Assembly: GCA_963676075.2 (NCBI GenBank)
Contig: CAXXNZ010000030.1
Coordinates: 46,719-110,718, forward strand
Reading direction: 5' to 3'
Length of the DNA stretch: 64,000 bases
Source: JAHJQZ01 sp963676075
GTDB taxonomy: Bacteria > Pseudomonadota > Alphaproteobacteria > Rhizobiales > Devosiaceae
The position numbers and the translations under genes are program-made. This document shows positions 17,547 to 25,780 of the stretch, one piece after another. The notes under the pieces are model-generated. The model made no database searches and had not been told where the DNA came from. It saw nothing but the letters and a program-made list of their open reading frames with translations. Position 1 is the first letter of the stretch; each line of letters begins with the position of its first letter.

Positions 17547-18142
17547 AAGGGGTTCCAGGTCGGTTCGCGGGTGAATTTCAGGTAGTTCACATTGATTCCG
17601 AGGCGCGCGCCGACGCCGGAGCGGATCGGCACGATATAGATGTCGCCATATTTCATCGCCGTCATCCCGAGGCCGCCGACCACATAGGCCGAGCCTTCAA
17701 CACCCGGATAACGCCCGAAAATCGCGTCGACCGTCGGCAGATTGTAGACCAGCATCATAACCCGTGACCCGTCGCCGCCGACATCGAAGCCGATGGAGGG
17801 GCCTTGCCAATAGACGGACAGGTCGCCGGCATTGCGCGTATACATCGTGCCTTCGCCGTAGCGGGCGCCGGCAAAGATCGCGCCCGATCCCTCCTGGCCG
17901 AGTATGTAGCCATTGGGGAGCCCGTATTGGGAAACCGCCTGTTCGACCAGCGAGGCCAGCCCCTGCGCCACGGAGCCGAAAAACGCCGAGCCCTTCTCGA
18001 CCAGTTCGTCCGCCGAATAGGTGTCCGAGACCGAACCCGTTGCCGTCTGGGTGCCGGTGGTCTGCGCAGCGGCAGGAGCGGCCATGAGGCCGGCGATGAG
18101 AGCGGACAGGGCGAAGAGCAGCGGGGCAAGTTTGCGGACCAT
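17543..18142 (-). CDS. eipA: Envelope integrity protein EipA (DUF1134)
   Basis: A 199-residue periplasmic protein of the DUF1134 family, known in Brucella as EipA, where it supports cell-envelope integrity. A Sec signal peptide covers about residues 1-27 (ending AAPAAAQ). The mature domain has the family's glycine-rich beta segments, for example GSGAIFAGARYGEG, WQGPSIGFDVGG and GVEGSAYVVGGLG. GGAG lies 7 bases before the chosen ATG; the frame is open to 18280 without a good start. The last codons run into the dispersed palindrome, which supplies the TAG stop. Confidence 0.88.
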   Translation of the reverse strand: MVRKLAPLLFALSALIAGLMAAPAAAQTTGTQTATGSVSDTYSADELVEKGSAFFGSVAQGLASLVEQAVSQYGLPNGYILGQEGSGAIFAGARYGEGTMYTRNAGDLSVYWQGPSIGFDVGGDGSRVMMLVYNLPTVDAIFGRYPGVEGSAYVVGGLGMTAMKYGDIYIVPIRSGVGARLGINVNYLKFTREPTWNPF

Positions 18143-18322
18143 GAGGGGTCTCCATTTGGGCGGGCGGCCGGTTGGCACGCCATTTACCAAGGCCATACGA
18201 TTTGTCGATAGTGTGACGCTGAAACGGCACGAGAGCGGCAACACAAGCACACGGCCCGGGACCGTTGGATTTTGCGGCAAATGGGTAAAGAAAGATTAAC
18301 CCTGTTGCATGATGGCGAACGA

Positions 18323-18808
18323 ATGATCGCCGTCATGCGCGGCGCATTTCTTGCATTCGTGCTGGCGCTCAGCGCGCTGATGCCGCTTCACGCCGCTGCG
18401 GTTTCGACCTCGCTCGGCACGGCCTATGCTGTCGATCCGCTGACCGGTGCCGCACTCGATGGCTATGACGCGGTGTCTTATTTCGCCGAACCCGAGCCGC
18501 TGCCGGGACGGCCCGAATTCGAATACTACTGGGCCGGGGTGCCGTGGTATTTTGCCAACGCCGCCAATCGCGATGCGTTCGCCACCTCGCCCGAGACCTA
18601 TGCGCCGATGTTCGGCGGCCACGCCACGATGAGCGTGGCGCGCGGCTATCTTTCGGTTGGCAATCCGCGCATTTTCGTCGTCCTGGCCGGACGGCTTTTC
18701 CTCTTTTATTCCAGCGGCAACAAGGAGGCCTTCTTGCTGTCGCCGCGCGACGCCTACCAGAAGGCCGAGTCGAACTGGACAAATCTGAGCAGCGACATCG
18801 GCTTTTAG
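18323..18808 (+). CDS. Exported YHS-domain protein
   Basis: A 161-residue protein with a signal peptide or anchor (about residues 5-26, FLAFVLALSALMPLHAAA) and a YHS-type domain (DPLTGAALDGYDAVSYF, then YYWAGVPWYFANAANRDAF and YAPMFGGHATMSVARG). Bacterial proteins of this kind are linked to metal or copper handling, but the binding residues are not certain here. Two in-frame ATGs (18323, 18335) are possible and neither has a strong ribosome site. It is divergent from eipA. Confidence 0.75.
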   Translation: MIAVMRGAFLAFVLALSALMPLHAAAVSTSLGTAYAVDPLTGAALDGYDAVSYFAEPEPLPGRPEFEYYWAGVPWYFANAANRDAFATSPETYAPMFGGHATMSVARGYLSVGNPRIFVVLAGRLFLFYSSGNKEAFLLSPRDAYQKAESNWTNLSSDIGF

Positions 18809-19042
18809 GGCGTTTTTAGCGCCTACGGATCCGGTTCCGAGCCTCGAAAATGTATGGGGCCATCTTTCGAGACATCCCGACATGACAGCGAAACACTTGC
18901 GCACCCGGGTCGCCGGAGGGCAAGAAACCGGTGATTTCGGTGCGATGACCATATTGTCACCGGCATTTTGCAGTTGGGCCGGGCAGAAGGGGTTGCTATC
19001 TTCCGCCCAAACTGATTCCGAACAGAGACGGCGGCTAGACCA

Positions 19043-19705
19043 ATGACTGATCCGATTGAATTGCAGGCCAATGACCTGGCGGCCATGATGTGCTCGCGGA
19101 TCTGCCATGACCTCATCAATCCGGTCGGGGCGATCAACAACGGCCTTCAGTCGCTCGAGGATCCGTCCCAGTCCGACATGGCGGACCTGGCCCAGCAGAT
19201 GGTGGTCAACGCCGCCAAGCAGGCCCTGGCCAAGCTCGAGTATGCAAGACTTGCCTTCGGCGCCTCCTCGACGGCCGGCACCGAATTCGACACCCGTGAG
19301 TGCGAGAAGGTGGCCCGCATCCTGTTCGACATCGAAAAGGCCGAGCTCGACTGGACCATTGCCCCGGTGCTGATGCCCAAGAACAAGGCCAAGCTGATGA
19401 TGAACATGCTGCTCATCGCCATCTCGGCCGTGCCGCGCGGTGGCGATATCCGCGTCAGCCTGGACGGCGAGGCCGGCAGCGAATCCATCATCATCACGGC
19501 CGTCTCCGATCCGGAAAAGAAGCAGCGCACTTTCCTGCCCCAGAACGTGGTGGAGCTGCTCGACGGCACGCCGGAAAGCGGCTCGATCGAGGCGCGCAAC
19601 ATCCAGCCGTTCTACACCGGCCTGCTGGCGCGCATGAGCAACATGAATGTCACGGCCGCGGTCGACGGCGACACCTTCGAGATCAAGGCCGTCCTGGCAA
19701 GCTAG
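19043..19705 (+). CDS. chpT: Histidine phosphotransferase ChpT
   Basis: ChpT passes phosphate from the hybrid kinase CckA to the response regulators CtrA and CpdR in the alphaproteobacterial cell-cycle relay. The 220-residue protein has the phosphorylatable H22 in CSRICHDLINPVGAINNG (17-34), in an N-terminal DHp-like helical hairpin. A degenerate ATPase-like C-terminal domain follows. ctrA lies 9 kb downstream and sciP 24 kb downstream, so three members of the circuit share this window. Confidence 0.93.
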   Translation: MTDPIELQANDLAAMMCSRICHDLINPVGAINNGLQSLEDPSQSDMADLAQQMVVNAAKQALAKLEYARLAFGASSTAGTEFDTRECEKVARILFDIEKAELDWTIAPVLMPKNKAKLMMNMLLIAISAVPRGGDIRVSLDGEAGSESIIITAVSDPEKKQRTFLPQNVVELLDGTPESGSIEARNIQPFYTGLLARMSNMNVTAAVDGDTFEIKAVLAS

Positions 19706-19943
19706 CTCGAAGCTCCGTCCGCGGGGCGGCGCGCAATTGCCTGCTGTGTATGGTGATCAGGGACCTTCCGGATGGGGTCGGGCCGGCGTGAGCTGGCCTC
19801 CCGGTCTGTCAAAAGCGCTTTCGTCGCACTGCCGCTAACCAATCTTACGGAATTTTACTTGATACTACGCCGCAATCGGCGTCCCGCGGCTTGGTTTTCC
19901 GCCTGTCTCGCCGTTCAGGACGCGAAAAAACGGAGCATTCGAG

Positions 19944-20309
19944 ATGAAATCCTGTCTGGTGGTCGACGATTCGAGCGTGGTTCGCAAAGTCGCCCGGCGG
20001 ATTCTCGAAGAGATGGATTACGTCATCGACGAAGCCGAAGACGGTCAGGAAGCGATCGACAAGTGCCGGGTCGAAATGCCGGACGTCATCCTGCTCGACT
20101 GGCAGATGCCGGTGAAATCCGGAATCGAATTCCTCAAGGAGCTGCGCGCCTACAATGGCGGCGACAAGCCGCGCGTCGTCTATTGCACGTCCGAGAACGA
20201 TATCGGCCACATCGCCATGGCGCTGAAGGCCGGTGCCAATGAATACATCATGAAGCCCTTCGACCGCGAAATCCTCGAAGGCAAGTTCCTGACGCTGTTC
20301 CCCAACTAA
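19944..20309 (+). CDS. CheY-like single-domain response regulator
   Basis: A 121-residue receiver domain without an output domain. All key residues are present: D8 and D9, phospho-acceptor D52 (VILLDWQMP), T82 and K104 (YIMKPFDRE). It lies 239 bp after chpT on the same strand. It could be a phosphate sink or partner of ChpT or a motor regulator. The sequence does not decide between a CpdR-like role and a CheY-like role, so I give no symbol. Confidence 0.85.
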   Translation: MKSCLVVDDSSVVRKVARRILEEMDYVIDEAEDGQEAIDKCRVEMPDVILLDWQMPVKSGIEFLKELRAYNGGDKPRVVYCTSENDIGHIAMALKAGANEYIMKPFDREILEGKFLTLFPN

Positions 20310-20372
20310 ACTCCGCAAGCCCATTGTGGGATGAGGGGGCCTCACGGTGCCCCGATTTCGCCTGCGCGATGC

Positions 20373-20407
20373 AAACAAAAACGTCCCCGGCGGGGCAACC
20401 GGGGACG
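20373..20407 (-). terminator. Intrinsic terminator
   Basis: CGTCCCCGG (20382-20390) and CCGGGGACG (20399-20407) form a perfect 9-bp stem; the minus strand then reads TTTTTGTTT. It ends the small Asp/His-rich protein gene. Confidence 0.8.
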
Positions 20408-20463
20408 CGATGCGCCGGTGGGGCAACCGGCTGGGCAGTGGGCGGAATACGCGTGTCGAAGGA

Positions 20464-20748
20464 TCAGTCGAAATCCGAGTCGTGGTCGCCGTGTTCGCTT
20501 TCATGCGAGTCGTGATCGGCAGAACCGTGATCGTCGTCGTCACCGCCGCTCGACATCGAGGTCAGCGACAGCGTGGCGGACGATCCACTCGACAAACTCA
20601 GGCACTGATCATCGCTGCCGGCGGTGCCGCGCTGCAGTTCGTAGCCACTGGGGCAGGTGCCGTTGACCGGAAGAATGGTGGTCTGGGCGGCGGCGGCACC
20701 GGTCATCAGCAAACCGAACGTGGCGGACAGCAGAACAAGACGATTCAT
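20464..20748 (-). CDS. Small secreted Asp/His-rich protein
   Basis: A 94-residue protein with a signal peptide (residues 1-22, ending GAAAAQ), a short middle with a Cys pair (TCPSGYELQ ... DDQCLSL) and a C-terminal tail of about 25 residues made mostly of Asp, His, Ser and Glu (GGDDDDHGSADHD and onward). The tail suggests binding of divalent metals in the periplasm (inference). GGAG lies 7 bases before the ATG at 20748; a longer frame to 20937 is spurious. It has its own terminator. Confidence 0.7.
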   Translation of the reverse strand: MNRLVLLSATFGLLMTGAAAAQTTILPVNGTCPSGYELQRGTAGSDDQCLSLSSGSSATLSLTSMSSGGDDDDHGSADHDSHESEHGDHDSDFD

Positions 20749-20899
20749 GGGCGAGCTCCATTGATTGGCTTCAGTGGGGCTCTTCTGGCCTGCCGGACTG
20801 ACGGCAAACTGAATGCTTGACGGAATTTCGTTCAGACTCGCGTCAGGCAGAAAAGTGCTGGACCAAGTCTGAAACGCGCCCGTGTTGGTCGTTGTGTGC

Positions 20900-21778
20900 T
20901 TACGGAGCCGTTCCCTGTTGCGCCCGCGCTCCGGCAAACAGGTCGGCGTCCTCCTTCATCACCGTCGCGATGCGGTTGGCGACCGTCCTCACCTGCGGGG
21001 CGTGGCGCTCGTCGTGATGCGAGACAAGCCAGGTTTCCGATGTCAGTTCGGCGATCGGGGCAGCAACGCGCACCAGACGCGGATCGGCATCGCCGACAAA
21101 ACACGGAAAAACGCTGAGCCCGGCGCCGGCAGCGACAAGTTCACGGATGCTGGCCGCGTCATTGCCCCTGACCCCGATGCGGTCGGCGTGATGGGCTTCG
21201 AGCCAGCGCGACGAGGGTGTCACCAAACTTCCGGACAACCCGACGAACATGCCCGCCTTGACGCCGAACTCCAGCAGTCGCCCGGCATAGAGTGCATAGA
21301 GCGTCTGCCCGACCAGCCGTCCGGCCAGCCACTGCTCGGTCGGACGCTGGTTCCTGAGGCCAAGATCGGCCTCGCGCCGTCCGATATCGAGCTTTTCGTT
21401 GGCGGTGACGAACTCGATGCGGAAACTGTCCTCGGTGTGCCAGAGCCGGGCGATGCGGCTGGCCAGATAGGCCGCCGTCCAGTGCCCCGCCGAAATGCGG
21501 ATGGTGCGCTCGCCGTGGCGTTCCTTGCGCCAGGTGTTGAGCGTGGCGAAGCTCTTTTCGATCTCGGCGGCATGTTCGCGCAGATTTTCGCCGGACTCGG
21601 TCAGTCGGTAGCCAGAGGCCGAGCGTACGAACAGCGGTTCGCCCATGACAGCCTCAAGGGCGAGAACCCGACGTCCGAGCGTTGCCGGCGATGCGCCGGT
21701 CGCCCGCGCCGCAGCGTTGAGCCCGCCCATTCGGGCGACGTCAAGAAACAGTTTCAGGTCGTCCCAATTCAAGTCCAT
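20900..21778 (-). CDS. LysR-family transcriptional regulator
   Basis: A 292-residue LysR-type regulator: winged helix-turn-helix at about 1-62 (LFLDVARMGGLNAAARATGASPATLGRRV) and a substrate-binding effector domain after about 88. It is divergent from a DUF1127-like miniprotein and the first aldo/keto reductase, which are the likely targets. An ATTTCA-N4-TGAAAT repeat overlaps its own start codon and may be its operator. The effector is not predictable. Confidence 0.88.
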   Translation of the reverse strand: MDLNWDDLKLFLDVARMGGLNAAARATGASPATLGRRVLALEAVMGEPLFVRSASGYRLTESGENLREHAAEIEKSFATLNTWRKERHGERTIRISAGHWTAAYLASRIARLWHTEDSFRIEFVTANEKLDIGRREADLGLRNQRPTEQWLAGRLVGQTLYALYAGRLLEFGVKAGMFVGLSGSLVTPSSRWLEAHHADRIGVRGNDAASIRELVAAGAGLSVFPCFVGDADPRLVRVAAPIAELTSETWLVSHHDERHAPQVRTVANRIATVMKEDADLFAGARAQQGTAP

Positions 21779-21792
21779 TTCAAAAATGAAAT
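21777..21792. promoter_or_regulatory. Candidate LysR operator
   Basis: ATTTCA (21777-21782) and TGAAAT (21787-21792) form a perfect 6-bp inverted repeat that contains a T-N11-A arrangement. It touches the LysR start codon (21776-21778), fitting autorepression. Confidence 0.45.
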
Positions 21793-21893
21793 ACCTATCG
21801 CGAACTCTTGTCTGCGGATTTACAGGCCAATCCTGCTACATGCCACAGCGCAATGCAATCAACGTTTCAAATTCGAACGAAGGGGATTTGAAG

Positions 21894-22067
21894 ATGGCAT
21901 ATTCATTTTTCGAGCCGGCAACCCGGCTCTGGCAGCGGTGGCAGACGGAACATGTCATTGCCCATCTCGACCGGCATCTCATCGAGGACGCGGGGATCAA
22001 GACCACAAAGACCATCTGGGGCGATCTCAACGTGACCCGTCGCGGCTACTGGTCCGGGAAACGCTGA
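21894..22067 (+). CDS. DUF1127-like miniprotein
   Basis: A 57-residue protein. Its centre, LWQRWQTEHVIAHLDRHLIEDAGI, follows the pattern of the DUF1127 (YjiS) domain, in which a hydrophobic/Arg-rich helix is followed by LDDRLLRDIGL. AAGGGG lies 8 bases upstream of the ATG. Some DUF1127 proteins in alphaproteobacteria are involved in phosphate, carbon or RNA turnover, but the role here is unknown. It lies between LysR and the first aldo/keto reductase. Confidence 0.65.
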   Translation: MAYSFFEPATRLWQRWQTEHVIAHLDRHLIEDAGIKTTKTIWGDLNVTRRGYWSGKR

Positions 22068-22156
22068 CAGCGAGCCGGTCCGGGGCTGAAATGCGGGATG
22101 GCCGCAGCGGCATCCGGACTGGCCGAACCGCATCATCACACAAGACAGGACTGAAA

Positions 22157-23140
22157 ATGAAATCGACCACACTTGGTTCGCTGAACGTCTCTCAGATGCA
22201 GCTTGGGGCGATGTATTTCGGCTCGACGACACCGGAGGCGGTGGCGCGGTCGCTGCTCGACCGCTTCGTCGATGCCGGCGGTACTTTCATCGACACATCG
22301 AACAACTATTCCTTCTGGGTTGAGGGCGGTCGCGGCGAGGAAAGCGAGAACCTGCTCGGGCGCTGGCTCAAGGATCGTGGCCGACGCGACGATCTGGTCA
22401 TCGCCACCAAGGTCGGTGCCAAGCCGTCGATCCCCGAAGCCGGCCTCACCGATGTGCAGGGCCTCACGGCGGCGGTGATCGAAAACAACATCGATGAGAG
22501 CCTTGCCCGTCTCGGCACGGACCACATCGATCTCTATTACGCTCACGTCGATGACCGGAAGACGCCACTCGAGGAAACGCTCACCGCTTTCGACAGGCTG
22601 ATCAAGGCCGGCAAGGTGCGCGAGATCGCCTGCTCGAACTATGTGCCCTGGCGCATCGAGGAAGCCCGGCAGATTTCGCTCCGCCTCGGTCTTGCCAGCT
22701 ATATCGCTGTTCAGGCGCGTCACAGCTACTTCCAGCCGAAATTCGGTGCCGATTTCGGCATCCAGTCCGCTCTCGGGCCGGGCGATTTCGGCATGGAGCA
22801 TTCCGCCGACGCGCATCTGTTCGATTTTGCCCGGGCGCGGCCCGGCTTCCGCATCATCGCCTATTCCCCGCTGCTGCAGGGCGGCTACGTCCGGCCCGAT
22901 CGTTTGCGCAATCTGTTCGCCACTGCGGACAATGCCAGGCGCCGCGTCGCGCTCGACGAGGTTGCCGATGCGACGGGCGCCAGCGTCAACCAGATCGTCC
23001 TGGCCTGGATGATGCAGTCCGAGCAGCCCGTGCTGCCGATCATCGCCGCCTCGTCCATGACCCAGCTCGATGACAATCTCGGTGCCGCCAATCTCGTGCT
23101 GAGCGCCGAACACATGACCCAGCTCGACCAGGCCGTGTAA
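22157..23140 (+). CDS. Aldo/keto reductase 1
   Basis: A 327-residue NAD(P)H-dependent oxidoreductase with an (alpha/beta)8 barrel. The catalytic tetrad is visible: Asp and Tyr in FIDTSNNYSFW, Lys in VIATKVG, His in LYYAHVDD. The C-terminal cofactor region follows (VLPIIAASSMTQLDDNLGA). AGGA lies 7 bases before the ATG. The substrate is unknown. The divergent LysR gene probably controls it. Confidence 0.9.
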   Translation: MKSTTLGSLNVSQMQLGAMYFGSTTPEAVARSLLDRFVDAGGTFIDTSNNYSFWVEGGRGEESENLLGRWLKDRGRRDDLVIATKVGAKPSIPEAGLTDVQGLTAAVIENNIDESLARLGTDHIDLYYAHVDDRKTPLEETLTAFDRLIKAGKVREIACSNYVPWRIEEARQISLRLGLASYIAVQARHSYFQPKFGADFGIQSALGPGDFGMEHSADAHLFDFARARPGFRIIAYSPLLQGGYVRPDRLRNLFATADNARRRVALDEVADATGASVNQIVLAWMMQSEQPVLPIIAASSMTQLDDNLGAANLVLSAEHMTQLDQAV

Positions 23141-23159
23141 CAAACGGCGGTCGGTAGTC

Positions 23160-23191
23160 GGCAGGGCCGGGTCCCAAGCACCGGCCCTGCC
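23160..23191 (+). terminator. 11-bp hairpin between the two aldo/keto reductases
   Basis: GGCAGGGCCGG and CCGGCCCTGCC pair perfectly around a 10-nt loop. No T-run follows, so it may only attenuate or stabilise mRNA between the two reductase genes. Confidence 0.5.
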
Positions 23192-23307
23192 GCCGCACCG
23201 GTGGACCAGTCGTTGACTTTTGCCCGATGGGTGAAAAAGGTCCGCGCAACAGGAAGGCCCCTTCCGAGTCGCAAGAACGCGATCGGGATCGGGAAGAGGA
23301 GACAAGA

Positions 23308-24297
23308 ATGACCGAAACAATGCGCATCTGGACGGGACGCGAGGTGCCGCGCGTCGGCATGGGCTGCTGGGCAATCGGCGGGTTGTCGGCCAATGACGGG
23401 CCTTCGACCGCTTATGGCAAGGTCGACGACGCCATGTCGCGTCGGGCTCTGGCGCTCAGCTACGACATCGGCGCGCGCGTGTTCGACACGGCCGCCGGCT
23501 ATGGTGCCGGGCATTCGGAGATCCTCGTCGGCGAGGAAATCTCTCATCATGACGATGCGGTGATCATCACCAAATTCGGCTACGACGTCGACGATGTGAA
23601 ACGAACCAGCGGCCCGACAAACGTCACCGCCGACGGCATTTGCGCCACGATCGATGGCAGCCGTCGGCGCCTCAAACGCGACCGTATCGATCTGGCTCTT
23701 CTCCATATCAACGACATGGACCCGGCGCTGGCGCCTCAGGTCTTCGATACGCTCGAAACGCTGGTCGGTGAGGGCGCCCTTGCCGCCTATGGCTGGAGCA
23801 CCGATTTCATGCCGCAGGCCTTGTCATCGGTCGACTACCCGCATTTCGTCGCCTTCGAGAACGACTACAACGTCTTCACCCCGGCGACTGAGCTGATGAC
23901 CCTTGCCGAGGCGAGGGGCAAGATTTCCCTGTCCCGCCTGCCGTTGGCGATGGGCCTTCTGACCGGCAAGTTCAAGCCCGGCCAGGCTCTCGCCAATGAC
24001 GATGTCCGGGCCCAGGCCTTTGACTGGCTGCGGTTTTTCAAGAACGGTCAGCCGAGCGCTGAATATCTCGAACACATCGGTGCGCTGCGCGAGTTGCTGC
24101 AGACCGGTGGCCGGACGCTGGCGCAAGGCGCGCTCAGCTGGATCCTCGCCAAATCGCCAATCGCCCTGCCGGTCCCCGGCTTCAAGACCGAGGAACAGGT
24201 CAGGGACAATTTCGCCGCCGCCGAAAAGGGCGCCCTGCCGGCGAACGTGATGGCCGAAATCGACAACAAGCTGAAGGCCTTTGGCATGGCGAACTAG
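23308..24297 (+). CDS. Aldo/keto reductase 2 (aldose dehydrogenase-like)
   Basis: A 329-residue aldo/keto reductase whose start (VPRVGMGCWAIGG) resembles the D-threo-aldose / L-fucose dehydrogenase branch. Catalytic residues are in VFDTAAGYGAG (Asp, Tyr), IITKFGY (Lys) and LALLHINDMD (His). AGGAG lies 7 bases before the ATG at 23308; the frame upstream to 23227 is charged and not conserved-looking. It is not closely similar to aldo/keto reductase 1, so this is not a recent duplication. Confidence 0.9.
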   Translation: MTETMRIWTGREVPRVGMGCWAIGGLSANDGPSTAYGKVDDAMSRRALALSYDIGARVFDTAAGYGAGHSEILVGEEISHHDDAVIITKFGYDVDDVKRTSGPTNVTADGICATIDGSRRRLKRDRIDLALLHINDMDPALAPQVFDTLETLVGEGALAAYGWSTDFMPQALSSVDYPHFVAFENDYNVFTPATELMTLAEARGKISLSRLPLAMGLLTGKFKPGQALANDDVRAQAFDWLRFFKNGQPSAEYLEHIGALRELLQTGGRTLAQGALSWILAKSPIALPVPGFKTEEQVRDNFAAAEKGALPANVMAEIDNKLKAFGMAN

Positions 24298-24325
24298 GCC
24301 GGGCGTCTTTCGGGTTTATCTCCAG

Positions 24326-24438
24326 CGTCATCCCGGACTTGATCCGGGATCCAGTGCGAGGCGTCTGCCGAGTGCAAGACTCCTTTTGCGCGAGGAGATC
24401 CATGCGCCGCTGGAGCCCGGATCAAATCCGGAATGACG
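24326..24438. repeat. Dispersed palindromic repeat with GTCATCCCGG arms
   Basis: The left arm (24326-24354) reads CGTCATCCCGGACTTGATCC and on; the right arm (24410-24438) is its near-perfect reverse complement ending GGAATGACG. The arms flank about 55 bp. Arms of this sequence are widespread intergenic palindromes in alphaproteobacteria. It lies between aldo/keto reductase 2 and the Lrp gene. Confidence 0.85.
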
Positions 24439-24559
24439 AAGTGCGTGCTGCTTGCTCCGTGATTACATCCGGGCAAACGGATACTCTGTGTGTTCGTGAC
24501 CTTGCCGCCACAGCCAGATTGGCTTAGCACCGCAAAATAGCTGGCAAAACAGAAAGAAA

Positions 24560-24574
24560 CCGCATAATATGCGG
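24560..24574. promoter_or_regulatory. Candidate Lrp operator abutting the lrp start codon
   Basis: CCGCAT-AAT-ATGCGG is a 15-bp dyad of the length and layout bound by Lrp/AsnC proteins. It ends 2 bp before the ATG of the regulator gene and occupies the place where a ribosome site should be. Confidence 0.55.
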
Positions 24575-24576
24575 AT

Positions 24577-25032
24577 ATGGATGAAATAGACCGCAAAATC
24601 ATCAACCTTCTGTCCGAGGACTCCCGCCGCGCGCTGGCCGATACCGGCAGCGCCGTCGGCCTGTCGGCCTCGGCGGTGAATGAACGCATCAGGCGTCTTA
24701 CGGCTTCGGGCGCCATCAGACGTTTCACCGTCGACGCCGATCCGGAGCAGCTCGGACTGCCCGGCCTGGTCTTTGTCTTTCTAGCGTTGGCGCCGGATTC
24801 CGATGAAGATGCGTTCCGCAGCTTTGCCGCCGCGCATGCCGGCATTCTCGAGTGCCACCACGTTACCGGTAGCTGGTCTTATCTCATCAAGATCCGCGTC
24901 GCCGGACTCAATGAGGTTGAGGTTTTTCTCGGAGAGCTGAAGCAGCGCGGCTTCGTTGCTCGTTCCGAAACCATGCTCGCCCTGTCCTCGCCGGTCGCCG
25001 GAGCTTTCGTGCCGGGAGGGGGCGCCGAGTGA
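24577..25032 (+). CDS. Lrp/AsnC-family transcriptional regulator
   Basis: A 151-residue regulator with an N-terminal helix-turn-helix (DEIDRKIINLLSEDSRRALADTGSAVGLS) and a C-terminal RAM ligand-binding domain from about 65 (VFVFLALAPDSDEDAF, ECHHVTGSWSYLIKIRV). The next gene is a LysE-type exporter that starts within its stop codon, so the regulator probably senses an amino acid and controls its export. There is no Shine-Dalgarno sequence; the site is filled by a dyad. The transcript may be leaderless (inference). Confidence 0.9.
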   Translation: MDEIDRKIINLLSEDSRRALADTGSAVGLSASAVNERIRRLTASGAIRRFTVDADPEQLGLPGLVFVFLALAPDSDEDAFRSFAAAHAGILECHHVTGSWSYLIKIRVAGLNEVEVFLGELKQRGFVARSETMLALSSPVAGAFVPGGGAE

Positions 25033-25664
25033 TGGACCTGGTGCTGTTCCTCAAGAGCCTTGCTCTCGGGCTGGCCATCGCCGCGCCGCTCGGGCCGATC
25101 GGGGTGTTGTGCATCAACCGCACGCTCGAGAAAGGCTTTTGGGCCGGCATGGCGGGGGGGCTCGGCACGGCGCTGGCCGACGCCAGCTATGCAGCATTGG
25201 CCGCCGCCGGGTTCGCCGCCTTTTCGGCGGCGCTGCAAGCCATCGACATGCCGCTAAAGCTCGTTGGCGGCCTGTTCATGATCTATCTCGGCCTCAGCGG
25301 GTTGAGGACGCCGCCGGCAAGCAAGGCGGCCAGCGTCGGTGCCCGCGACCTGATCGGCACCGTTTCGGCAACGTTTTTCCTCACCATCGCCAACCCGGCA
25401 ACGATCCTCAGCTTCGCTGCCATTTTCGCCGGACTCGGATTGGTCAACACGCCGGGCCTTGCTGCGGCGGTAACGGTGGTCGGCGGTGTCTTTTTCGGGT
25501 CGCTTTTGTGGTGGCTGTTCCTTAGCGGTGTCGTGGCCGGCTTGCATCATCGGCTGCCCGCCGGTTTCACCCGTGGCACCGCCATCCTGTCGGGCGTGGT
25601 GCTGATCGGCTTCGGGATGTGGGCCATCGGCAGCTTCGGTCTCAAACTGTTCGCGTGGGGCTAG
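25032..25664 (+). CDS. LysE/RhtB-family amino-acid exporter
   Basis: A 210-residue inner-membrane exporter with about six helices and the family hallmark LGLAIAAPLGPIGVLCINRTLEKGFWAGMAGGLG near the N-terminus (split here as GLAIAAPLGPIGV and GFWAGMAGGLG). The ATG at 25032 overlaps the stop of the Lrp gene by one base; a GTG at 25029 is also possible. GGAGGGG lies upstream. A strong intrinsic terminator follows, so lrp-lysE is a closed two-gene unit. Confidence 0.9.
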   Translation: MDLVLFLKSLALGLAIAAPLGPIGVLCINRTLEKGFWAGMAGGLGTALADASYAALAAAGFAAFSAALQAIDMPLKLVGGLFMIYLGLSGLRTPPASKAASVGARDLIGTVSATFFLTIANPATILSFAAIFAGLGLVNTPGLAAAVTVVGGVFFGSLLWWLFLSGVVAGLHHRLPAGFTRGTAILSGVVLIGFGMWAIGSFGLKLFAWG

Positions 25665-25686
25665 CCCTTTGTTCCTGCGCCACTTG

Positions 25687-25711
25687 CCCCGCGCCTGGCG
25701 CGGGGTTTTTT
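25687..25711 (+). terminator. Terminator of the lrp-lysE unit
   Basis: CCCCGCGCC and GGCGCGGGG form a stem (one central T; the real loop will be slightly larger) followed at once by TTTTTT. Confidence 0.9.
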
Positions 25712-25723
25712 CCTTCGTCCGCA

Positions 25724-25749
25724 AGAAAAGGGGCGCCCTGCGGCGCCCC
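25724..25749 (-). terminator. Terminator of the chemoreceptor gene
   Basis: GGGGCGCC (25730-25737) and GGCGCCCC (25742-25749) pair around CTGC; the minus strand then reads TTTTCTT. It lies 32 bp after the chemoreceptor stop. Confidence 0.85.
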
Positions 25750-25780
25750 AGTCCAGTTTCAGCAGGTGCGGCCGGGATCC

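Noticed and set aside
20882..22154. Long N-terminal extension of aldo/keto reductase 1 (752-codon frame)
   Set aside because: The first 425 codons are antisense to LysR and lack family sequence; AGGA before the ATG at 22157 marks the start.
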